Both the position numbers and the translations under genes were made by a program. Source: Methanolobus vulcani (GTDB taxonomy: Archaea > Halobacteriota > Methanosarcinia > Methanosarcinales > Methanosarcinaceae). From it: DNA of 64,000 nucleotides. The notes beneath the pieces are model-generated. The model was given only the letters and a program-made list of their open reading frames with translations. It was not told the origin of the DNA and did no database searches. The stretch spans positions 1-64,000 of the forward strand of contig NZ_VIAQ01000010.1 in NCBI RefSeq assembly GCF_006546655.1. The letters are read 5' to 3'. Within the stretch, counting starts at the first letter, position 1; each line of letters opens with the position of its first letter. Positions 1-8,565 of this stretch are shown piece by piece.

Positions 1-260
1 CGAAGTTCTCTATAGTATTTTTGATTTTATCCGAAAATGTAAAATTGATGTTCTCAAAAGATTAAAATGGATATCGAGAGACATTCCAAATTAAAAGAGT
101 GACAATATTTTAATTAATAAAGTATTTATAGGGACATCAATATGTAGGTGACGAGGAATCTCCGTCATCACATCATTCCCCTCTGATGCATTGATTCTTT
201 TAATGTATCATACCCCAAACTTCACCCAAACCATCATTATGTGAGGTTCCTCGTTTCTTT
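1..260. other. Non-coding left edge of the window
   Basis: No supported gene is visible. The stretch is AT-rich and lies downstream of the minus-strand oxidoreductase gene. It holds weak inverted repeats, for example GATGCATT at 185-192 against AATGTATC at 202-209 with one wobble pair, and an imperfect GTGACGAG/CTCCGTCATCAC repeat near 148-171. These may take part in transcript termination, but no clear T-run terminator is seen. Confidence 0.5.
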
Positions 261-1700
261 TCACTTTTCACAATTCTTCCCTGTATGAGTGAGTATGCCT
301 CTTGCTGCTAGAATTCCTGTAGCTGATGAATTAATTAAGTCACGTGATAAACCTGCACCGTCGCCTGCAACGAACAAACTTTCAATGTTGGTCTGCATGG
401 TTTTGTCCACATCAATTTTCAGGGAATAGAACTTAACTTCAGGAGCGTACAGAAGAGTACAATCCGAATATACACCAGGAATTATCTCATTTAGAACTTC
501 AAGACCTTCCATGATATCCATTACTATCCTGTGAGGCATTGCCATGGATATATCTCCGGGAGTGACATCGGCAAGAGTGTTCACAACAGCATTTCTATAG
601 ATACTTTCAGTTGTTGACCTGCGACCTTTCCTGAGATCACCAATCCTTTGAAGGACAGGCTTTCCACCGCCAATTGTTGTTGCAAGCTTAGCCACTGACC
701 TTGCATATTTTATGGTGTTTTCCATCGGTCTTGTCAGTTCCACATGCACCAGAAAAGCGAAATTGGTATTCTCGGATTCTTTACTATGCATTGAATGACC
801 GTTAGTAGCAACGAACCCTTCATACTCTTCCTTCACAACAAATCCATGTTCATTGGTACAAAAGGTCCTGACAAAATCATCGTGACCTCTGGTATAGATA
901 TGAAATTTAGGGTCATGATTTATCTTTGTTACAGGGTCCATGATTATTGAAGGAACTTCAACACGGACACCAATATCAACACCACTATAAGAGAATTTAA
1001 TTGAATGATGTTCCACAAGATCGTTGACCCATTCGTAGCCAACCCTCCCTGGTGCAAGCAATGTGTATTTTGAGCGTATCTGGCTGTTTTCCAGAACTAT
1101 CCCTTTGCACTTGCTGTTTTCAACAATTATGTCTTTTACTTTGGATTCCAGCAGGAAGGAGATTCCTTTGGATTCCAGATATTTTTTCATGCGTCCTATA
1201 AGCTCAACTGAATTGTCAGAACCAATGTGGCGCTGCTTGATGTCTATGAACCTCGCCCCAACAGAAGCTGCCCTGCGTTTTAGCATTTCAGCATCCTCCC
1301 CTGTTGCGGAATATGTTTTGGTGGGTGCCCCGTATTTAAGGTATATCTCATCCACATAATCCACAAGTTCCCACGCAGAACCTGCGTCCCCGGTCTGCTC
1401 TGCAAGGTTACCACCTACATCAGGTCTGAGATTAAGAGTTCCATCCGAGTAAGCACCTGCTCCTCCAACACCGCATAAAATAGAGCACGGAGAACAATGT
1501 CCGCATGGGGAACTTGACGATACACTGCAATGCCTTTCATTGATATCTTTACCGGCATCTACAACAAGAACTTCTAACCCTTTTCCGGCGAGTTCATAGG
1601 CTGCGAACAAACCTGCCGGTCCGGCACCTACGATGATAACATTATAATCATAGCTTGCGTCAGAAATAGTATCACTCCGTGGTCCCTGTAAAAGAACCAC
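261..1700 (-). CDS. FAD-dependent dehydrogenase (COG2509-like)
   Basis: Predicted flavoprotein oxidoreductase of unknown substrate. The N-terminal part carries a dinucleotide-binding glycine motif (VIIVGAGPAG), followed by a cysteine-rich loop (PCGHCSPCSILCGVGGAG) typical of the uncharacterised FAD-dependent dehydrogenases of COG2509, and a late VAGDGAGLSRDL segment that matches the second FAD contact in this fold. The only conventional start is GTG at 1700, which has no ribosome binding site. A good site, GGAGTGAT (1678-1671), lies inside the reading frame 7 nt before an in-frame ATT at 1667, which would give a protein starting MSDASYDYN just before the FAD motif. Thus the true start may be ATT at 1667. 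It ends 32 nt from purP on the same strand but may be transcribed separately. Confidence 0.85.
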   Translation of the reverse strand: MVLLQGPRSDTISDASYDYNVIIVGAGPAGLFAAYELAGKGLEVLVVDAGKDINERHCSVSSSSPCGHCSPCSILCGVGGAGAYSDGTLNLRPDVGGNLAEQTGDAGSAWELVDYVDEIYLKYGAPTKTYSATGEDAEMLKRRAASVGARFIDIKQRHIGSDNSVELIGRMKKYLESKGISFLLESKVKDIIVENSKCKGIVLENSQIRSKYTLLAPGRVGYEWVNDLVEHHSIKFSYSGVDIGVRVEVPSIIMDPVTKINHDPKFHIYTRGHDDFVRTFCTNEHGFVVKEEYEGFVATNGHSMHSKESENTNFAFLVHVELTRPMENTIKYARSVAKLATTIGGGKPVLQRIGDLRKGRRSTTESIYRNAVVNTLADVTPGDISMAMPHRIVMDIMEGLEVLNEIIPGVYSDCTLLYAPEVKFYSLKIDVDKTMQTNIESLFVAGDGAGLSRDLINSSATGILAARGILTHTGKNCEK

Positions 1701-1732
1701 AGAATATTATTACAGTTACGAAGATAAAAATA

Positions 1733-2800
1733 TTATGACAATATTTTATCGAGTTGACCCATGGAACTTGCAATCTTAATTTCCTGGGCGATTCTCTTAC
1801 CTGTTGAAAGGTCCGGTTCGATCAGATCGGAATATGGAGAACCTGAAAGGTATATGTTCGTACCTGCAACAATACGTGCAGATATTTCAAATACCTTGAT
1901 CTCAAGTTTGTCCGTGACCACGGTCTCAAGACAGAACGGACCGATCATACCGCCAAACAGTTCAAGTGATTGCTCAACAACCCTTTCTCCCAGATTGAAT
2001 ATCTTTGGAAGAAGTGATTCTCTGGCAACAAGTGGAACATTTCCTGTAACCACGTATGAAGGGATAATGTCAGCTTCCTGGAGTTCTTTTGGTGATCCAA
2101 GCCTGAAGATCTCATCTGCATTTGACTCGACCCTGCGGTCCATGCTGAGCATCTCAAGGATACCATTGCTCAGTTTGTAACCATCTTCCCTGAGTGGTGA
2201 ATAGAAGAAGTGAAGGTAATATCTTGTTCCCACAATGAATTCCTGAATTGTGAATTTTTCATTTGGATCTACGTGTTCCTGGAATTCCTCATAGTTCTTG
2301 GCAATAAAGAAACCACGACCACCCTTTGCACCATGGTATTTCACCATTACAGGGCCATCTATATCCTGAGGCTTAACAAGCCTTGGCATTTCAATACCAG
2401 CACCTTCAAGCCATTCGCGTTCCATTTCCCTGTCAGATTCCCACTCAAGAACCGCACGGTTTCCAAAAGTTGGGACTCCGAGTTCGGCAAAAGCCTTCCC
2501 ACCCATGTACTCTACAAATGAACCGTGTGGGATTATAATAGCATTTTTCGCGCGAAGCTCATCAACGATATTCGGAATCTCCTTGTAGCTGTCAACTACA
2601 ATGAACTCATCCGGTTTTGCAAGAGGAAAAGCATCATAGAATCTTGGTGGCTCTTTTACACAGATGCCTATGGTCCTGAAACCTTCCTGCCTTGCACCAT
2701 AGAATATTTGAAGACTGGAGTGAGAACAAACGGTGGCAATGCTCAGATTGTCCAGATCATAATTCTCAACGATTTCCATTATTTCTTCTTTAGTTATCAT
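1733..2800 (-). CDS. purP: FAICAR synthetase PurP (5-formaminoimidazole-4-carboxamide ribotide synthetase)
   Basis: Formate- and ATP-dependent ligase that makes FAICAR from AICAR in archaeal purine biosynthesis, replacing the folate-dependent step of bacterial PurH. The 355-residue length, the N-terminal IATVCSHSSLQIFYGARQEG segment and the ATP-grasp centre (VMVKYHGAKGGRGFFIAKNYEE) are diagnostic of PurP. The C-terminal GPFCLETVVTDKLEIKVFEI region supplies the metal- and ATP-binding acidic residues of ATP-grasp enzymes. The gene is divergent from the membrane-tethered regulator at 2941, with a 140-nt promoter region between them that must serve both. Confidence 0.95.
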   Translation of the reverse strand: MITKEEIMEIVENYDLDNLSIATVCSHSSLQIFYGARQEGFRTIGICVKEPPRFYDAFPLAKPDEFIVVDSYKEIPNIVDELRAKNAIIIPHGSFVEYMGGKAFAELGVPTFGNRAVLEWESDREMEREWLEGAGIEMPRLVKPQDIDGPVMVKYHGAKGGRGFFIAKNYEEFQEHVDPNEKFTIQEFIVGTRYYLHFFYSPLREDGYKLSNGILEMLSMDRRVESNADEIFRLGSPKELQEADIIPSYVVTGNVPLVARESLLPKIFNLGERVVEQSLELFGGMIGPFCLETVVTDKLEIKVFEISARIVAGTNIYLSGSPYSDLIEPDLSTGKRIAQEIKIASSMGQLDKILS

Positions 2801-2940
2801 AGTGTAATAGCCCCTAGAATTTACTTCTTATTGTTCTTGCTATTCTTTAACTTTTCGAGTTACATTTGAAATAGTTATAAGTTCGAATGAAATTGAACTT
2901 AAAGGAAATGATTTAAGCCAACGTTAATATACTGAAACTT

Positions 2941-3963
2941 ATGGGAGAGAACGAAGAAGGTACAGGTTCGGAAAAAGTGCTTATTCTACCTCTTAGCGAG
3001 GATTCTAAAAAGATCACACAATTGCTTTCAAATGAAAAAGCAATGAAAATGCTGGAGATACTTGCAGATAAACCAATGTCAGCCAGCGATGTTGCCGAAA
3101 AGCTTGACCTTCCACTTACAACTGTAAAATATAATCTGGACGGACTCATTGAAGCTGACCTTATCAAAGTCAAGGAAACAAAATGGAGCCGCAAAGGCAG
3201 GGAAGTCAAGATATACGAACCGGTCCAGAAACTGATAGTTGTCGCTCCTGGAAGCATGAAAAAGGACAGATCTTCAATACTCAATATGCTCAAAAAGTAT
3301 CTTGGACTTGTTGCCGGAGCTGTGTTTGCTGCAACAGGACTTGAAGCAATAACAAGAACCTTTGGTACGAAATCCATGTATTCGCAGGAAGCAGGAACTG
3401 CACCCCTGTTTGCTGAAGATGAGGCAACCGATGCCATGAGCAAAGAAGCAAACATGGAAAACATAACTGCAGATGTAATGGAAGAAACTACTGAAGCAGC
3501 GGAAGAAATGCCTGAAATAGAGACTGAAGAAATGGGTGTAACTGAAGTTACAACTGGCGAGGAAGTCGTGGAGGAAGCGGTTATGGAAGAGGCACCCATG
3601 GAAGAAGCTGCTGTGGATGATGCTTCCATAGATTATGAAATGCCAGACGATTCGGCAGTTTCAGATGGTCTTCCCGGCGTTGATGATGTCAGCCCTGAAA
3701 TGCTTGCTTCATCCACTTCAAACGGAACTGAAGCAGCAGATATGGCAAGAGAAGGAATGAATACAGGTTTCGGTAACCAGACCCAACCTACTGAAATTAC
3801 ACAAACCTTTACCGATAACATGTCTGCTATGTCTGAGCCTGTTGGTGGCATATTTCAGGATAGCATCCTGTCCCATGTGAGCGTATGGTTCTTTTTCGGC
3901 TGTATTTTTGTAATTACACTTCTATTTGTAAGAGAAATGTATAATAGAAAAAAGAACATATGA
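2941..3963 (+). CDS. Membrane-tethered winged-helix transcriptional regulator
   Basis: Residues about 25-100 form an ArsR-like winged helix (LLSNEKAMKMLEILADKPMS, then a recognition helix around LPLTTVKYNLDGLI). A hydrophobic stretch at about 119-136 (LGLVAGAVFAATGLEAI) is followed by some 170 residues very rich in Glu, Thr, Ala and Met, and a clear membrane helix at about 313-331 (WFFFGCIFVITLLFV) with a basic tail. The likely picture is a DNA-binding domain held at the membrane with an acidic loop exposed outside. Several Methanosarcinaceae regulators combine a winged helix with a membrane anchor, but I do not recognise the signal. It starts at ATG without a good ribosome site; a TTATAAG element lies near 2874. 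truA begins 17 nt downstream, so the two may be co-transcribed. Confidence 0.75.
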   Translation: MGENEEGTGSEKVLILPLSEDSKKITQLLSNEKAMKMLEILADKPMSASDVAEKLDLPLTTVKYNLDGLIEADLIKVKETKWSRKGREVKIYEPVQKLIVVAPGSMKKDRSSILNMLKKYLGLVAGAVFAATGLEAITRTFGTKSMYSQEAGTAPLFAEDEATDAMSKEANMENITADVMEETTEAAEEMPEIETEEMGVTEVTTGEEVVEEAVMEEAPMEEAAVDDASIDYEMPDDSAVSDGLPGVDDVSPEMLASSTSNGTEAADMAREGMNTGFGNQTQPTEITQTFTDNMSAMSEPVGGIFQDSILSHVSVWFFFGCIFVITLLFVREMYNRKKNI

Positions 3964-3979
3964 AGCCAGAGTGAATTGT

Positions 3980-4789
3980 ATGAGAGTTGCTCTGAAAATT
4001 GCATATGTAGGCACTGGCTATCATGGTTCTCAGGTACAGCCGGATGTAGCTACAATAGAAGGCGAGCTGTTCAATGCACTCACACAGCTTGAGATAATCG
4101 AAGACCCAAAAACCGCACGTTTTTCAAGTTCCGGAAGGACAGATGCAGGAGTTCATGCAAGAGAACAGATTGTTGCTTTTGATACCGACAAGCCCAACCT
4201 TGCAATCCCAAGGGTCATTAATTCCAAATTACCAAATTCAATATGGGCATGGGCCCATGCTGAAGTTCCTGACGATTTTGACCCCAGACGATGGGCAATC
4301 AGCCGTAAATACAGGTACATTATGAGTGGGGAGCAGTATGATATTGCAAAGATCAGGACTGCTTCAAAAATGCTTGTTGGAGAACATGATTTTGCCAATT
4401 TCTGCACAAAGGAAGGAGACAAAAGTACCGTCCGCAATGTGGAAAAAATAGATGTGCGCGTCAGTGGAACCTTAACCAAAATAGACATCCAGGCAAACAG
4501 TTTCCTCTGGAACATGGTAAGGAAAATAGTCACAGCACTTACAATGGTTGGAAGCGGAGTACGTGACGAAGAATGGCTTCTGCAAATGCTTGATCCGGAA
4601 TCATACGAAGAAGGACTGGAGTCATCGGCTGCATACGGACTTACACTTATGGAAGTGGAATATCCCGAACCTATTAACTGGTGCGAGGATGCTTACGCTA
4701 TCAGAAGAGCCACCGATAATGTACACGACTATCTGGTGCGACACAGGGTCATGGCTGAAGTAATGGATCACCTGGTTCCAAACGAATAA
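3980..4789 (+). CDS. truA: tRNA pseudouridine(38-40) synthase TruA
   Basis: Isomerises uridines 38-40 in the tRNA anticodon arm to pseudouridine. The catalytic-aspartate motif is plain (FSSSGRTDAGVHAREQIVAF), as are the Y-GxxYHGSQ N-terminus and the later NSFLWNMVRKIV motif of the TruA family. A GTG at 3971 is in frame, but ATG at 3980 is preferred because GAGTGA lies 6 nt before it and the protein then starts MRVALKIAYVG, as in homologues. It follows the regulator gene by 16 nt and precedes a DUF45 peptidase on the same strand. Confidence 0.95.
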   Translation: MRVALKIAYVGTGYHGSQVQPDVATIEGELFNALTQLEIIEDPKTARFSSSGRTDAGVHAREQIVAFDTDKPNLAIPRVINSKLPNSIWAWAHAEVPDDFDPRRWAISRKYRYIMSGEQYDIAKIRTASKMLVGEHDFANFCTKEGDKSTVRNVEKIDVRVSGTLTKIDIQANSFLWNMVRKIVTALTMVGSGVRDEEWLLQMLDPESYEEGLESSAAYGLTLMEVEYPEPINWCEDAYAIRRATDNVHDYLVRHRVMAEVMDHLVPNE

Positions 4790-4816
4790 TCTTAATCTTT
4801 ATCATTTTTTAAGAAA

Positions 4817-5386
4817 ATGCGTTGTACTGCAAGCATCCGGGATATAGTAATAGACTATGAACTGATCCGAAGAGATGTGAAGAATCCAAGGCTGGAGTTT
4901 CACGGAGGAGAACTATATCTCATTGTTCCAAAATCGTTCATGGAACATGAGACACTAATCCGTAAGCACCAGAGATGGATATATAACCATTATTCTAAAG
5001 TACAGAAAATCCAGGAATTATCACATGAAATTAAACTTGTAAGCGGCAGATCAGTGGATGAACTGAAAAGTCTTGTCAATGAATGTGTGACAATTATTGG
5101 AAAGGAACTAGGCGTTAAACCTGAAAATGTAAGGTTTCGGAAAATGAAAACAAAATGGGGAAGCTGCAGTTCTAAAGGTAACCTCAATTTCAACACTTTT
5201 TTGCAATACCTGCCCGATGAAATGGTAGAATATGTTGTGCATCATGAATTAGTTCACCTCATCGAACTAAACCATAGTCCTAAGTTCTGGAACCATGTCA
5301 AAAAACGATATCCGGATTATAAAGAATCAGAGACAAAGCTTGCAGCCTACTGGTCCCTGATACAGCAAAAATATCATCAATATTAG
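4817..5386 (+). CDS. YgjP-like zinc metallopeptidase (DUF45/M48-related)
   Basis: A 189-residue protein with the HExxH zinc motif in VVHHELVHLIELNHSPKFW, preceded by MKTKWGSCSSKGNLNFN, which is the signature of the YgjP/DUF45 family (SprT/WLM-like peptidase fold). The third zinc ligand is probably the histidine in the LNHSPKFW segment. The physiological substrate is unknown in archaea; in bacteria the gene often lies near type I restriction or repair genes, which is not so here. Its last 4 nt overlap the end of the convergent tRNA methyltransferase gene. Confidence 0.85.
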   Translation: MRCTASIRDIVIDYELIRRDVKNPRLEFHGGELYLIVPKSFMEHETLIRKHQRWIYNHYSKVQKIQELSHEIKLVSGRSVDELKSLVNECVTIIGKELGVKPENVRFRKMKTKWGSCSSKGNLNFNTFLQYLPDEMVEYVVHHELVHLIELNHSPKFWNHVKKRYPDYKESETKLAAYWSLIQQKYHQY

Positions 5387-6414
5387 TCCTTGCGAAGAAC
5401 AGTAAATGTCCTTGTAAGACTCTTGTGTACTTTTTGTGTGAACACATCTATAACTGTAAAGCCAGCTTTTTCTGCAAACTCAACAACTTTCATTTCGGAA
5501 ACCACAACTGCAAGTTTTCCGGTTTTAAGAACTCGATACATCTCTACAAATGAATCCGTATACAGGTGATGAAGAGATTCCGCCCTGATAGCTGCAGACC
5601 TGCCATAAGGAGGGTCAGTTACGATTGCATCCACACATGAATCTTTTAGGGAAACACGACACGCATCCCCTACAAGTAATGAATAATCAGTATCGTATTC
5701 ATCTAAGTTCATCTTTGCACCGTGGGAGATCTTGCGACGAACTTCAATACCGATAACGTGAGCACCTATAAGACCTCCCTCAACCAGAATACCTGCCGTA
5801 CCGCTGAATGGATCAAAAAGTACCTCATCTGAACGGACTTGAGATATGTTCACCAGTGCTCTTGCAACCCTTGGCATGAGCACACCGGGGTAGAAAAATG
5901 GTTTCTTATGTGGCGCACGGTGCTCATAATCACCCCTGTCAACAGTTGCCACAACTGAACCCAGCACTGCCTTGTTAGTCATTATTAAGCGGAAAGTTAC
6001 ATCAGGCTCTTTCATATTTGCCCTGAAGCCTTTGCGATATATGCTGCCACCAAGTCTCCCTTCTATGAACTCCCTTTTGACATCCCCATGGTGTTTTGCC
6101 CTCTTTGCACGGACAACATAGGTCTGACCTTCTGACAGGTGTGCTGAAAGATCGGAAGTATCACACATTTCTATTATCCGGTCAGTTTCAACATCACATA
6201 TCCCTACTACTTTCAGTATGTAATGGGACATTGCCAATCTGCCTGAAATGAAACGAAGTTTTGTATCTACTTCCTCGCCTTCAATATCAACTATCAGGCA
6301 CTGGTCATAGAATGCATGTTCCCTGTATGTCAGCCCTTCCATTGAAAGGCATGCATAGACTTCTTTTACTGGCAGGACAGCGTGCTCACCGGATAACTCA
6401 AAAGCATACAGCAT
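5383..6414 (-). CDS. tRNA (guanine(10)-N2)-dimethyltransferase (THUMP-methyltransferase, Trm-G10)
   Basis: An N-terminal ferredoxin-like/THUMP region (about 1-150) is followed by a Rossmann methyltransferase domain with the AdoMet loop DPFSGTAGILVEGGLIGA and the catalytic motif VTDPPYGRSA, the DPPY form of N2-guanine and N6-adenine methyltransferases. Length and order match the archaeal TIGR01177 family, which methylates G10 of tRNA to stop misfolding. The start is ATG at 6414. The stop overlaps the last codon of the convergent DUF45 gene. Confidence 0.92.
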   Translation of the reverse strand: MLYAFELSGEHAVLPVKEVYACLSMEGLTYREHAFYDQCLIVDIEGEEVDTKLRFISGRLAMSHYILKVVGICDVETDRIIEMCDTSDLSAHLSEGQTYVVRAKRAKHHGDVKREFIEGRLGGSIYRKGFRANMKEPDVTFRLIMTNKAVLGSVVATVDRGDYEHRAPHKKPFFYPGVLMPRVARALVNISQVRSDEVLFDPFSGTAGILVEGGLIGAHVIGIEVRRKISHGAKMNLDEYDTDYSLLVGDACRVSLKDSCVDAIVTDPPYGRSAAIRAESLHHLYTDSFVEMYRVLKTGKLAVVVSEMKVVEFAEKAGFTVIDVFTQKVHKSLTRTFTVLRKD

Positions 6415-6509
6415 AATAACTGCAATAGAGAATAGAAGTAGTATTTAAAGCGTTTCAGTGAAGATTTTAAAACAAAAAGCGAATTGAATATTTGGTAAAA
6501 AAGAAAATA

Positions 6510-6797
6510 TCAGAACATCAGTTCTAATGCTTCTTTTCCCGTCATTCCTACTTTAATTCCAAGGTTAATGGCTTTCTGGGTTGCTCCAACAACAGGTGCT
6601 ACAAGCACATCTTCAAAGCTGTTAACACCTTTGACCTTTACAGCCACGTCCCCAAGAGCAGATGCGGTTTCCATGTCAAGATAACCGCACATCACAAAAC
6701 CCCTATCTGCACGAATTACGAGTAATGATGCATTCTGCATAGCAAAACTCAAACCCATGCATGTTCCGTTTTCAAGTTCGATATTTTCTATCAGCAT
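6510..6797 (-). CDS. DUF1805 (YunC-like) domain protein
   Basis: A 95-residue single-domain protein of the DUF1805/YunC family, function unknown. Family features seen are the LLVIRADRGFVMCGYLDMETASALGD core and the C-terminal GVGMTGKEALE-like end (IKVGMTGKEALELMF), which is common to archaeal members. A longer frame runs to 6845, but ATG at 6797 is chosen since GAGGTGAT lies 6 nt upstream and homologues start MLIENIELENG. The gene follows the secreted protein gene at 6817 by 19 nt and probably shares its transcript. Confidence 0.85.
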   Translation of the reverse strand: MLIENIELENGTCMGLSFAMQNASLLVIRADRGFVMCGYLDMETASALGDVAVKVKGVNSFEDVLVAPVVGATQKAINLGIKVGMTGKEALELMF

Positions 6798-6816
6798 AAT
6801 ATCACCTCGATCTTTT

Positions 6817-7617
6817 TCAGTATTTGTCAGGATTGTTAATACCATCTAATTTCAATTTATCAAGTATATCATCCATGTTGCCAGAAAACAGCCTGTCAAG
6901 AAAAGTCTCTAAACGTGTCTTCTTCGAAGATTCAGAAGAAGTTTTTGTGGTATTGGCAGTTACATTTGTCGCCTTATTTTCTTCAATTACGGTTTTTTCC
7001 TCGGCAATAGAATATTCAATGACCACTTCACCTGTGAAACCAAATTTGCCATCAATTACAGTTCCTTTTGATGTTTCTTTTACAGACTTGTCATCAATAC
7101 CATCGACAGATGTAAGCTCCATCTCTTCGGGCAATTTTATCGTAACATCGGTTTCCGGTTCACCCTGGAACCACAGCACAGAACCAGATTCATCTAGTGG
7201 AACCTTGAAATCGTATGATACCTCATATTCGTTGACAATATCACTCTCTTCGTCGGTGAGACCAAGGAGTTCTGAGGACATGTCTGTTTCAACATCCACT
7301 AAAATGACATTTTTAGAGGATTTATCAATTTTCACGTCCATATTATCTTCAATAGACTGTTTGAATGATTTACTCAGTGCCACATCAGCTTTCAGCAATT
7401 CCCAGGCACTTACAAAACCGTCATCGTTGCCGAATTCCATGTCAACGTATTTTTTGAAAATAATAGACCTGTCACCAGAGTACTCCTCCGTGTAACCCCA
7501 GGTCATACTGTCTTTCTGTAAAGTTATACTGTTATCCCAGTCATAAGCCGCACTTGCCGGAATAACCAGGAATGAAAAAAGAATAAAGGTTAAAGATAAG
7601 AAACTCCCGATTCTCAC
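6817..7617 (-). CDS. Secreted protein of unknown function
   Basis: Begins with a clear signal peptide (RIGSFLSLTFILFSFLVIP followed by ASAAYD, a likely cleavage site near residue 23). The rest is a mainly beta, acidic extracytoplasmic domain with no cysteines or membrane helix, and a C-terminal linker rich in Thr, Ser and Asn (about residues 205-235) ahead of a short amphipathic tail. I do not recognise the family. GTG at 7617 is the start, with AGGAAGAG 8 nt upstream. It sits between map and the DUF1805 gene in the same direction, 20 nt from each, which suggests a small operon. Confidence 0.7.
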   Translation of the reverse strand: MRIGSFLSLTFILFSFLVIPASAAYDWDNSITLQKDSMTWGYTEEYSGDRSIIFKKYVDMEFGNDDGFVSAWELLKADVALSKSFKQSIEDNMDVKIDKSSKNVILVDVETDMSSELLGLTDEESDIVNEYEVSYDFKVPLDESGSVLWFQGEPETDVTIKLPEEMELTSVDGIDDKSVKETSKGTVIDGKFGFTGEVVIEYSIAEEKTVIEENKATNVTANTTKTSSESSKKTRLETFLDRLFSGNMDDILDKLKLDGINNPDKY

Positions 7618-7637
7618 TCAAATCTCTTCCTGGCACG

Positions 7638-8534
7638 TTATTTAGTTGTAACCTGGCATCCGTCTTCTGTTACTATAACCGTATGCTCTTTCTGTGAAAC
7701 CATTCCACCTGCAACTTCTTTAAGAACCGGGTATGAATGAATGATTCCTGCTTTTTCAAGCTGCATGAGAGCAAAGTCAAGTTGCGGGGTCTTCAGCCAT
7801 CTCTTTGCAAACGGAAGAGTCCTGTGTGGAGCAAGTTCCTTAAGAAGAGCCCTTGCGGCTGGTAAACGTACAGGTTTTTTGTTTACTACCTGGAATATCT
7901 CAGTTAGTGTTCCGTCAACAACTTTTCCTGCACCGTCTGTTGCAAAAGGTTCTATTGCAATAATATCTCCGGTATGGAGTACAACTCCACTGCTAACTCT
8001 CCTGTTAGGTACACTTGGAGGAGCGTGTGGAATGTATTGTGCAAGCCCGTGTCCTGTGAGATTACCTACAGGTTTCAGGTCATGTGCAAGAATTGCATCT
8101 TCAATGGCTGCAGCGATATCCGCAGTAGTCACACCATTTTTCACAGTATCAATTGCAGCATCAAGCGCATCACTGGAAGCATTTACAAGTTCAGTGTATT
8201 TTCCGGAAAGGTCAATTGTAATTGCAGAATCCGCAATGTAACCATCAACATGAACACCGAGGTCAAGTTTGATAACGTCTTCACCAAAGACGGTTTCCTC
8301 ACCTGCGCGTGGTGTCGCATGTGCCGCTTCATCGTTGCGGGAAATATTACATGGGAATGCCGAGCCATCCGCACCGAGTTCTACTGCACGGTTCTCCACA
8401 AACTCAGCAATCTCCAGCAGGCTGACACCTACTTTGATCCTGTCCTTTGCCTCACTTCTTACCTGTGAGAGTATCTTTCCTGCTTTGAGATATTTGTCAA
8501 TGATCTCTTCGATCTCCTTTTCTTTGTCAGCCAT
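7638..8534 (-). CDS. map: Methionine aminopeptidase, type II
   Basis: Removes the initiator methionine from nascent proteins. The pita-bread fold metal ligands are visible: D in DLGVHVDGYIADSAITIDLS (two aspartates), H in LTGHGLAQYIPHAPPSVPN, E in IIAIEPFATDG and the last E in QKEHTVIVTEDG. The long insertion before the C-terminus (FAKRWLKTPQLDFALMQLEKAG) marks it as type II, the archaeal and eukaryotic class. AAGGAG 8 nt before ATG supports the start. An M24 peptidase gene lies just upstream on the same strand. Confidence 0.96.
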   Translation of the reverse strand: MADKEKEIEEIIDKYLKAGKILSQVRSEAKDRIKVGVSLLEIAEFVENRAVELGADGSAFPCNISRNDEAAHATPRAGEETVFGEDVIKLDLGVHVDGYIADSAITIDLSGKYTELVNASSDALDAAIDTVKNGVTTADIAAAIEDAILAHDLKPVGNLTGHGLAQYIPHAPPSVPNRRVSSGVVLHTGDIIAIEPFATDGAGKVVDGTLTEIFQVVNKKPVRLPAARALLKELAPHRTLPFAKRWLKTPQLDFALMQLEKAGIIHSYPVLKEVAGGMVSQKEHTVIVTEDGCQVTTK

Positions 8535-8565
8535 GTAAATTCTCCTTTTAGCACATTAGTTGGCA

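Noticed and set aside
2913-3629. Ser/Thr-rich 238-residue frame on the minus strand
   Set aside because: It is antisense to the Glu/Thr-rich regulator; the repeats are an artefact of reading GAA/ACA codons backwards.
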